12,136 nucleotides of DNA from JBGPBY01 sp041481485 (GTDB taxonomy: Bacteria > Acidobacteriota > Terriglobia > 20CM-2-55-15), in assembly GCA_041481485.1 (NCBI GenBank), contig JBGPBY010000189.1, positions 1-12,136 on the forward strand. Reading direction: 5' to 3'. Shown piece after piece: positions 6,395 to 12,136 of the stretch. The notes beneath the pieces are model-generated. The model saw nothing but the letters and a program-made list of their open reading frames with translations. It ran no database searches and had not been told where the DNA came from. Positions within the stretch are counted from its first letter, which is position 1. Each line of letters opens with the position of its first letter. The position numbers and the translations under genes were made by a program.

Positions 6395-8854
6395 TCAGGG
6401 CCCCGATGTCCCGCCCATGATCAGATTACGGAGGTAATCGATGTTCGACGCTTCGCCTGTGAACATGTCCGCAGGGAACTGGCGATAGTCCAGTATGGAG
6501 TTGCGAATCTGCGTACCGAGATTGTTGTTGAGTCCGAGACCTGCGAGGTACTGGAGGCGGAGATTGCCGTCCGTGTTGATCACTGCGCCGGCTATCCACG
6601 GGCCGAGATCTCTGCCGCGTCCCGAGTACGTCTTCAGCAAATCGAAGATTGTTAAGTAGCCGGCGTCAGCCAGGGACGCCTTCACCGCCGCATACTCGGG
6701 ACTGTCGAGTTTCGCCTGCAATGCGTCCACATCGATTGGCGTTTCTTCGAGGCGCCCGGCGAGCACCATATCGTAGCCGCCGTTGCGAGCGTCATTCCGC
6801 CACAAGGTTCCGTTCGGAAAAACCTGAAGGAATGTCGCGATTTCGCTGCGAACGACATCCTCTGTGCTTTCATACAGCGGCACCCACTGCGTGACGACGC
6901 CGCCCGGGTTGAGGTGCGCCTTCACATGTTCGAAGTACTCCTTCGTGTACAGCGTCGCTGCGCCCTTCACCCAGGGATGAATCGGGTCCGAGGTAATCAC
7001 GTCGAACTTTTCCCGCGTCGTGAGCACAAAGTGGCGCGCGTCGTCATAGACGATCTGGACCTTCGAGTTTGCCGCAACGTTGTAATTGGCGTCTCGGAAG
7101 TAGGTCGACACAACTTTTGGAATAAGCGGCTCCATTTCGCAAATCACCATCCGATCCACGGTGGGATGGATGCTGATTGCGCCGGCGGTAACGCCAGCGC
7201 CAAATCCGACGACAAGGGCACTCTTGGGACCCTTCTGGTCCAATAACGCGGTGAGATGGCCAAGAAGACGCTGAAGGCGCATATCCTGCGGTTCGGTGGA
7301 CGCTTCGACTTTGCCGCTGACGTGGAAGTTGCGCCAGCCATTCTCTTCCTCAGTAACGGCGATGGATGAGTTGATGCCCTCGCCCACATAGAGCGCATGG
7401 GGTTCACCCAGCCGCGCCAGCGAGCGGCCAAACGCCACGAGACCCGCCGGCACGGGCCGCACGCTTATCGCAGCCCAGGTCACACCGAGAAGCACAGCGA
7501 TAAAAACGGCGATTGGCCCCAGACGAGGCATGGCTCGCGGATTCCCGCCTGCGTTGATGTCCCGCGACGTCCGGAACAGCGGCACAAGCGCAACGGCTGC
7601 TGAAATTGCCGAGACAATGATGAGCGAGCGCTGTGCTCCATGCGTTCCAATTAACGGTACAAACACAAGGCCGGTAAGAAGCGAACCTGCGATCGCACCG
7701 AATGTGTTGGCGGCGTAAACGCGGCCAACCGTCGCACCCGTGTCATCGCCGGTACGCGCGGCGGCCGCGACCGCCAGCGGGAAGCTCGCGCCCCAGAGCA
7801 CGGCGCTGGGAAGCATCGTGAACAGCGAGCGTGCAAAATCGAGCTGAAAGTTGAACCAGGGGCTGGACGACAGTAGCGGGTTGATCGGCCAGTACGGAAG
7901 CGACTGAGCCAGCGTCCAGGCGCCGTATGCAATGGCCAGAGCCAGGAACAGTTGTACCCAACCAAGGATGATGCGCGTGTTGGACGCGTTCCGCGCGATG
8001 GCGGAGCCCAAAGCACTGCCGATCCCAAGCCCGATCAGGAACACGGCGAGGATGACGGAGAACGCGTAGGTCGTCGCTCCGAACAGAAGCGAGAGCAGGC
8101 GCGTCCACACGACTTCAGCACCAAGCGCAGTGAAGCCCGAAAGCGCGATAGCGACATAGATGCCGCGCGGCTCCCAATCGGGGCGGCGTGCTGGTTCTTT
8201 CGTTGAACTTTCATCCGCCAAATACGGTGCTCGCTTCGAAAGCAGGAACGCGGCGCACCCCACAATCGCATTGAGCGCGACGGCTGTCAAAGATGCCGTG
8301 GTGAGGTCGTACATGCGCAACAGATAGAAGCCTGCGCCAAGACAGCCAATCACCGCACCGAAAATATTTCCGCCGTAGAAGAACCCGAGCCAGGCAACTC
8401 CCGATGGCGTCGCTTCCACGTAGCGCGAGATCGCGGGCAGTGTGGCGCCCATCAGCATCGTGGGCGGCAGGAGCAGAATGACGCTTACGATTGCGCGGAG
8501 CACGATGCTCGCCGGACCGCCGCCATCCACCGACGTGTAAAGCCGGCCCACAAGCGGCATCAGCACGATGAGCAGAGCGCCGGTCACTCCAATCATTCCT
8601 TCCAGCTTCGCGTACACACGCAGCGGGTGCTCCGCACGCGAAACATAACGCGTAAGCAGAAGCGAACCGGCAAACATCCCGCCCATGAAAGTGCCAAGCA
8701 GTACGGCCAGCGATATCGCCGACGAACCGACGACCAGCTGCAGGACCTGGAACCAGACAATCTCGTAGATGAGAGCAGCGCATCCCGAGCCAATAAACAA
8801 GAGCAACATCGGCGGAAGATATTCGGAAGGGAGTGTGGCTTTCGGGAAATTCAT
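6395..8854 (-). CDS. Fused polytopic membrane protein with spermidine-synthase-like domain
   Basis: An 819-residue inner-membrane protein. About residues 15-500 hold many hydrophobic helices in two similar halves: LSGFTALGAEVVW in the second mirrors GSGCAALIYEIVW in the first, indicating an MFS-like internal duplication. The C-terminal part (about 500-750) is a Rossmann-type aminopropyltransferase/methyltransferase-like domain: VVGFGAGVTAG with the first Gly at 550, ICEMEP as the acidic strand-2 end, YDDARHF, and SDPIHPW with D623. Classical SpeE enzymes have a GGGDG-type loop, so the reaction is uncertain; polyamine or small-molecule handling is inferred. The frame is open to an ATG at 8944, adding 30 polar residues. 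Neither start has a clear ribosome binding site; 8854 is preferred because the first membrane helix follows soon after. If 8944 is used, the upstream small gene ends only 19 bases before it, which suggests an operon. Confidence 0.88.
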   Translation of the reverse strand: MNFPKATLPSEYLPPMLLLFIGSGCAALIYEIVWFQVLQLVVGSSAISLAVLLGTFMGGMFAGSLLLTRYVSRAEHPLRVYAKLEGMIGVTGALLIVLMPLVGRLYTSVDGGGPASIVLRAIVSVILLLPPTMLMGATLPAISRYVEATPSGVAWLGFFYGGNIFGAVIGCLGAGFYLLRMYDLTTASLTAVALNAIVGCAAFLLSKRAPYLADESSTKEPARRPDWEPRGIYVAIALSGFTALGAEVVWTRLLSLLFGATTYAFSVILAVFLIGLGIGSALGSAIARNASNTRIILGWVQLFLALAIAYGAWTLAQSLPYWPINPLLSSSPWFNFQLDFARSLFTMLPSAVLWGASFPLAVAAAARTGDDTGATVGRVYAANTFGAIAGSLLTGLVFVPLIGTHGAQRSLIIVSAISAAVALVPLFRTSRDINAGGNPRAMPRLGPIAVFIAVLLGVTWAAISVRPVPAGLVAFGRSLARLGEPHALYVGEGINSSIAVTEEENGWRNFHVSGKVEASTEPQDMRLQRLLGHLTALLDQKGPKSALVVGFGAGVTAGAISIHPTVDRMVICEMEPLIPKVVSTYFRDANYNVAANSKVQIVYDDARHFVLTTREKFDVITSDPIHPWVKGAATLYTKEYFEHVKAHLNPGGVVTQWVPLYESTEDVVRSEIATFLQVFPNGTLWRNDARNGGYDMVLAGRLEETPIDVDALQAKLDSPEYAAVKASLADAGYLTIFDLLKTYSGRGRDLGPWIAGAVINTDGNLRLQYLAGLGLNNNLGTQIRNSILDYRQFPADMFTGEASNIDYLRNLIMGGTSGP

Positions 8855-8963
8855 GGAAGCGCCGGTGCCCGTGGAGGAGTGGATGTGCGTCTCGGAATTC
8901 AAACTTCCTATTCTCTCGCTCCGGGGCTCGCTTCGCCATTTCATTCGGACGGATTCATCATTT

Positions 8964-9179
8964 TCACTTTTCTGTAGGCGGGTGCCGCAGGGACATCAAT
9001 GCGGATATGAAGCTGTCCGACTTGAGGCAAATGACGAACATTTCGATGCACTCATTGCATTCCAGGATGCGATTGCGGTCATCTTCCGGCAATTCACCGT
9101 CATGGTGTAGAAACGACCAGACGAGGTTGGGCGGGATGTGATCTTCCCGATAGCGGCTGGTGGCGATTGAGGGTTTCAT
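8964..9179 (-). CDS. Small Cys/His protein resembling a degenerate anti-sigma zinc-finger
   Basis: A 71-residue soluble protein starting MKPSIATSRYREDHIPP. The middle (LHHDGELPEDDRNRILECNE, 24-43, then C44) resembles the putative zinc-finger of anti-sigma factors (DGEL, then HLxxCxxC), except that the family His is Arg here. H25, H26, C41, C44 and C51 are available as ligands. There is no membrane segment, and no sigma-factor gene is visible nearby. The frame is open to 9326, but the internal ATG at 9179 is the more plausible start. No strong Shine-Dalgarno was seen. It lies immediately upstream of and co-directional with the spermidine-synthase-like gene. It could be a real small regulator or a chance frame; the clustered motif favours a real gene. 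Confidence 0.5.
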   Translation of the reverse strand: MKPSIATSRYREDHIPPNLVWSFLHHDGELPEDDRNRILECNECIEMFVICLKSDSFISALMSLRHPPTEK

Positions 9180-9261
9180 GAAACCGCCATTGCAATTTTG
9201 TGAACAATCGGGGCTAATGCGGAATCGCTGAGTATCCAAGGCTTTATAGGAGAGAGCCGAG

Positions 9262-9289
9262 TTGTTAATTTGCGGGTGAATGTTACAAA
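9262..9289 (+). promoter_or_regulatory. Candidate promoter for trmL
   Basis: TTGTTA (9262-9267) and TACAAA (9284-9289) are separated by 16 bases in the divergent region between the small Cys/His gene and trmL. The leader would be about 50 bases. It would contain part of an imperfect hairpin in which AAATCG (9287-9292) can pair with CGATTT (9306-9311). The match to consensus is partial. Confidence 0.35.
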
Positions 9290-9345
9290 TCGAGGTAAAA
9301 ATCCCCGATTTCTTCGGTTGTCTCAACAGCGCGGAGGTTTAACAA

Positions 9346-9834
9346 TTGGCAACGCACGTTGTGCTCGTGCATCCTGAAATTCATTGGAACACCGGAAACG
9401 CGGGCCGTACGTGCCTTGCTGCAGGCGCGATACTGCACCTGATCGAGCCGCTCGGTTTTTCGCTGGATGAACGCCAGGTAAAGCGGGCCGGCCTCGACTA
9501 TTGGGAACACGTCGCTCCGCGCGTATGGTCCGGCTGGGAAGCGTTCGAGAGTGAACTGTCTTCTCTCGGCGAACCGTATTTCTTTTCGACAAAAGCGAAG
9601 CGATCGTTCTGGGACGTGCCGCTGGGCGGGTCGCAGGACGTCGTGCTCATCTTCGGAGGCGAAACGGCCGGTCTTCCTGCGGAATTGCACCAGCGATATG
9701 CAGACCGGTTTGTCGGAATGCCCATACTGTCACCGCGCGTCCGGTCATTGAACCTGTCGACGGCGGTAGCGATCGCACTGTATGAAGTGATTCGGCAGCG
9801 GCGGCAAAACGGCCAATCTTACCAGGAAGCCTGA
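9346..9834 (+). CDS. trmL: tRNA (cytidine/uridine-34 2'-O)-methyltransferase TrmL, SPOUT family
   Basis: A 162-residue protein, close to the family's usual length (about 155-160). It would methylate the 2'-OH of the wobble ribose in certain leucine tRNAs using S-adenosylmethionine. SPOUT signatures are HPEIHWNTGNAGRTC (9-23), LIEPLGF (32-38) and KRAGLDYWEH (46-55), plus the trefoil-knot cofactor motifs GGETAGLP (104-111) and SLNLSTAVAIALYE (134-147). The start is a TTG: GCGGAGG at 9331-9337 is 8 bases upstream, the sequence reads directly into the conserved N-terminal strand, and no ATG is near. Its last 16 bases overlap the 3' end of prmA on the opposite strand. Confidence 0.95.
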   Translation: MATHVVLVHPEIHWNTGNAGRTCLAAGAILHLIEPLGFSLDERQVKRAGLDYWEHVAPRVWSGWEAFESELSSLGEPYFFSTKAKRSFWDVPLGGSQDVVLIFGGETAGLPAELHQRYADRFVGMPILSPRVRSLNLSTAVAIALYEVIRQRRQNGQSYQEA

Positions 9835-10610
9835 GTCACCAGCACCGTCCATCCCAATCGTGTCTCGGATCGGATAAGCTGCATCCCGAGGCGTTGGTAA
9901 GCCCGGAAGACTTCGGATTCGAGAGTCGATGGGATGCCCGAGGCAATGAGCCGTCCTCGATGTCCGACTCGCCGCACCAGGACCGGCGCCATTTCGATCA
10001 GCGGCGCGGCAAGCACGTTCGCGACGACGAGCGGCCAGATGCCATCCGCAACTTCCGGCCCGCCGAGCATGAACTGCAGCCGTTCCGTAAAATTGTTCAA
10101 TCGCGCATTCTCGGCCGCGATCTTCAGCGCATTGGCATCGATATCCAATCCCACCGCTCGCGACACCCCCAACTTCAGAGCAGCCATTGCCAGCACGCCA
10201 GATCCTGTGCCGACGTCGAGTATGCTGTCGGGAACTGCACTGTCCACGACCTCTTCAATTGCTTCGACGCACAATACAGTGGTGGGATGATGTCCCGTAC
10301 CGAAGGCCATGGAATCGGTGAGTATCACCGCGTCCGGCGGTGCATCGACGGCCGATGGCGCAATCCGGACGCGCCCGATTCGAACAGCGCGAGGAGCTAG
10401 CAACCAGACTGAACCATTGTCACGGGCCATTGCGGACGATACCGCAATGTTTTCCGTGCCTAGCGCACTGGCCAATGTTTCCGGCGTCACGCCGTCCGGA
10501 ATGATTGCCGCCAGGCCGTTCGGAACCTTTTCAACATCGAGCGCACCACACTGCAATAGGCAATCGAGCGCATCGCCGGGAGGACTCTGGATGTCAATGC
10601 GATAGGGCAT
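9819..10610 (-). CDS. prmA: Ribosomal protein L11 methyltransferase PrmA
   Basis: A 263-residue protein that would trimethylate lysines and the N terminus of ribosomal protein L11 with S-adenosylmethionine. The catalytic half is clear: FGTGHHPTT (103-111), SAM-binding LDVGTGSGVLAMAALKLG (131-148), acidic GLDID (154-158) and VVANVLAAPL (195-204). The N-terminal recognition domain (about 1-85) is diverged and a little shorter than in E. coli PrmA (293 residues). The ATG is the only reasonable start; a GGAG lies rather far upstream, so the initiation signal is weak. It converges with trmL with a 16-base overlap. A family B repeat separates it from the upstream EEP-fold gene. Confidence 0.95.
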   Translation of the reverse strand: MPYRIDIQSPPGDALDCLLQCGALDVEKVPNGLAAIIPDGVTPETLASALGTENIAVSSAMARDNGSVWLLAPRAVRIGRVRIAPSAVDAPPDAVILTDSMAFGTGHHPTTVLCVEAIEEVVDSAVPDSILDVGTGSGVLAMAALKLGVSRAVGLDIDANALKIAAENARLNNFTERLQFMLGGPEVADGIWPLVVANVLAAPLIEMAPVLVRRVGHRGRLIASGIPSTLESEVFRAYQRLGMQLIRSETRLGWTVLVTQASW

Positions 10611-10658
10611 TCTTTAAGTTCCACGACTCCTAAGAACCTCGGACATGTTCGGGACCGC

Positions 10659-10735
10659 AACTGTAGGCGCGGTCTATGACCGCGCGCGATTCCTCGGTTC
10701 GAGAATGTGCGCGGTCATAGACCGCGCCTACAGTT
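10659..10735. repeat. Family B paired palindromic element
   Basis: Perfect 27-bp inverted arms (10659-10685 and 10709-10735) beginning AACTGTAGGC and ending GCCTACAGTT. Each arm contains its own palindrome: GCGCGGTC-TAT-GACCGCGC on the left, with an ATA loop on the right. The 23-base spacer adds CTCG-GTT-CGAG, so nearly the whole element can form one hairpin. It lies in the 139-base gap between the EEP-fold gene and prmA, 14 bases past the EEP stop. It could attenuate read-through into prmA, but no U-tract follows on the minus strand. Confidence 0.92.
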
Positions 10736-10749
10736 GGGCTCGCATTCGT

Positions 10750-11937
10750 TCATGATCTTGCACTCTTTGTTCCTGTTGCGGGAAGGAACGACAGAACGAT
10801 TGGATCGTGGTCTGAAATCGGCCGGTGCCCGCTGCTATCACGCAGTCCCGCAACGGCAGCCACCTCGCCGGAACGCACAATTCCCTTTCCGGCAAACCAA
10901 TCCAGCTTCAGGGAGCAGTTTCCTCCGACCTGGCGCAGCGCCCAATTGATGAACCAGAAACACCACTGCGGCAGCCACTCTCCCATATTGAGATTTGTCA
11001 CGATATCCGAAAGGTTGTAGTGCAGTGTGCATTCGCCTGGATTGTTCAGGTCCCGGTAATTGTAGCCATGCTTCTCCAGTTCGCGGAACAGGCGGCGTTC
11101 GAACCAGCGATCCGGATGCGCGTAGTGATTCTGGATCACATGGCGAATCCCCATCAACACACGCCGGCAGTAGCCGAGAATGGCAAAGGTGGCGCGGCTG
11201 GCGTCATGCGTGGATGTATTCCAATCGCCGCCGATGATTGTCGGCAATTCGGGAAGACTCGACAGATGATCGAGGACAATTCGCATCTGACGGTGCCGAT
11301 GCGTCTGAGACGATAGCGCATCCAGATGCAGCGACACCGTGCGAACCGCACCCAGAGGATGCTCGATGTCCGCGACCAGGGCCCGAAGCGAACCGATCCG
11401 CTTCTCTGCGCCTTTCATCTTGTCTTTGCCGTTCGGCAGCGCAACCGTATGGACCGAACGCATCGGGTAACGCGAAAAGATGCCGATCCCATGCAGGGAT
11501 TCCTCGTTGCTACCCTCCGCATCCTTCTCCACACCGGTGCCTTTCGAAAGGGCGATATAACATGGAGCAAACGCGAAGTTCATTCCCAGAGCCTGTGCAA
11601 TATCCCGGGCGACAAATCGGTTTCCCGAACGCGCCATTCCCCAGTCCAGTTCCGAAAGCAGCAACACGTCTGCAGCCCGCAGCGACGGATGATCCCTGAG
11701 ATTCACGATGATCGCATCCAGCCGAAGGCCTCGCTCGACGTTCCACGCCACTACTTTGATCGGGCCTGCCGCCGCCTGCGGCGGTGGCGAAAGGCAGTCT
11801 TCCTGCCAGATTTGCGCGAGAACGTTTTCGACGTGGGTCTGCACCCGACGATACGCCGGCGAAGTTTCCAGCGCGCCCGTTGTCTCAAAACCAGAGAGTT
11901 CCGCCAGCGACCGCTGCAGTTCCAAATCTAATGCCAT
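10750..11937 (-). CDS. Endonuclease/exonuclease/phosphatase (EEP) superfamily protein
   Basis: A 395-residue protein with the EEP metal-dependent phosphoesterase core (DNase I, exonuclease III and inositol phosphatase fold). Catalytic motifs are in order: VAWNVERG (N66), LLSELDWG (E96), HGIGIFSRYP (150-159), SLHLD (H204), IIGGDWNT (D238, N240) and ISDHDPIVL (D376, H377). About 60 polar residues precede the core. The gap between GDWN and SDHDP is about 139 residues, larger than in DNase I-type enzymes, and includes an aromatic-rich segment WLPQWCFWFINWAL (321-334). There is no signal peptide, so it is probably cytoplasmic. The substrate is unknown; nucleic acid, lipid and phosphosugar are all possible. 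A TTG at 11943 is an alternative start two codons earlier; no clear ribosome binding site decides. Confidence 0.88.
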   Translation of the reverse strand: MALDLELQRSLAELSGFETTGALETSPAYRRVQTHVENVLAQIWQEDCLSPPPQAAAGPIKVVAWNVERGLRLDAIIVNLRDHPSLRAADVLLLSELDWGMARSGNRFVARDIAQALGMNFAFAPCYIALSKGTGVEKDAEGSNEESLHGIGIFSRYPMRSVHTVALPNGKDKMKGAEKRIGSLRALVADIEHPLGAVRTVSLHLDALSSQTHRHRQMRIVLDHLSSLPELPTIIGGDWNTSTHDASRATFAILGYCRRVLMGIRHVIQNHYAHPDRWFERRLFRELEKHGYNYRDLNNPGECTLHYNLSDIVTNLNMGEWLPQWCFWFINWALRQVGGNCSLKLDWFAGKGIVRSGEVAAVAGLRDSSGHRPISDHDPIVLSFLPATGTKSARS

Positions 11938-12007
11938 GTCCAAATCAATAGTACCGTTCGAAGGACGTTAGCGGCGACACTTCGCTGGCGCCGGCAATCT
12001 ATGTTCC

Positions 12008-12035
12008 AACTGTAGGGGCGGTCTATGACCGCCCG
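12008..12035. repeat. Family B repeat, single arm
   Basis: One arm of the family B element, beginning AACTGTAGG and containing GGGCGGTC-TAT-GACCGCCC. Compared with the arms at 10659-10735, C-G pairs have changed to G-C on both sides of the stem, so pairing is kept. No inverted partner arm is visible nearby. It lies in the region upstream of the EEP-fold gene. Confidence 0.8.
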
Positions 12036-12090
12036 CAATTCGGAGTAATGCAAGCGTCTCAATTGGCGATTCCGGCTGCAGCAGTGGCCT

Positions 12091-12136
12091 ATCAAGAAAT
12101 CCCTCTCCCAACGGGAGAGCGTGGGCATCAAGAAAT
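12091..12136. repeat. Family A partial copy and start of another at the window edge
   Basis: ATCAAGAAAT at 12091-12100 leads into CTCTCCC-AAC-GGGAGAG, matching the first 29 bases of the family A element. After GCGTGGGC, a second ATCAAGAAAT occurs at 12127-12136 and the window ends. It is either a truncated or single-arm copy followed by another element, or an assembly artefact at a repeat boundary. Confidence 0.75.

Noticed and set aside
8211..8939. 242-codon minus-strand open frame
   Set aside because: It overlaps the N-terminal half of the membrane protein in another frame. The competing frame has coherent membrane helices and family motifs, and this one has Arg/His-rich, non-domain sequence.
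9287..9311. Hairpin in the trmL leader as a riboswitch or attenuator
   Set aside because: Only six contiguous pairs plus two across a mismatch, no U-tract and no known riboswitch core; too weak to call.
11326..11931. 201-codon plus-strand open frame antisense to the EEP gene
   Set aside because: The minus frame contains all EEP catalytic motifs; this reading is basic and motif-free.

Overview
The window looks like a piece of a moderately GC-rich bacterial chromosome, most likely from an Acidobacteriota member. This is an inference. It rests on two tandem secreted proteins built from carboxypeptidase-regulatory-like beta-sandwich repeats with the PAEYGQ motif, a DUF6152-type secreted protein, Gly/Ala/Arg/Gln-rich protein tails, and many intergenic palindromic repeats. 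No rRNA, tRNA, CRISPR array, transposase or phage gene was seen. The genes are ordinary chromosomal ones with short gaps.

Layout. Bases 1-124 hold a copy of an inverted-repeat element (family A). A two-gene plus-strand unit follows: a secreted SUMF1/FGE-fold protein without the catalytic cysteines (289-1104) and a DUF6152-like secreted protein (1131-1712). A strong hairpin (1723-1776) separates it from a convergent minus-strand pair of secreted multi-domain paralogs (5435 to 3669, then 3667 to 1811), whose coding regions are one base apart. Bases 5436-5903 contain a second family A copy in the opposite orientation (5509-5654) and the 3' remnant of a lost minus-strand gene (5662-5898). A DinB/YfiT-like protein (5904-6377, plus) converges on a large membrane protein fused to a spermidine-synthase-like domain (6395-8854, minus). 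Just upstream of that lies a 71-residue Cys/His protein (8964-9179, minus).

A divergent promoter region (9180-9345) leads into trmL (plus, TTG start, 9346-9834). The 3' end of trmL overlaps the 3' end of prmA (9819-10610, minus) by 16 bases. Both modify the translation apparatus: TrmL methylates the tRNA wobble ribose and PrmA methylates ribosomal protein L11. A minus-strand endonuclease/exonuclease/phosphatase-fold enzyme (10750-11937) follows. A second repeat family (family B) sits as a paired element at 10659-10735 and as a single arm at 12008-12035. The window ends inside further family A sequence (12091-12136).

The most unusual content is non-coding. Two unrelated repeat families share one design, a palindrome nested inside a larger inverted repeat, and family B shows a compensatory base-pair change between copies. 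The window also begins and ends in family A sequence, which may mark an assembly break at a high-copy repeat.
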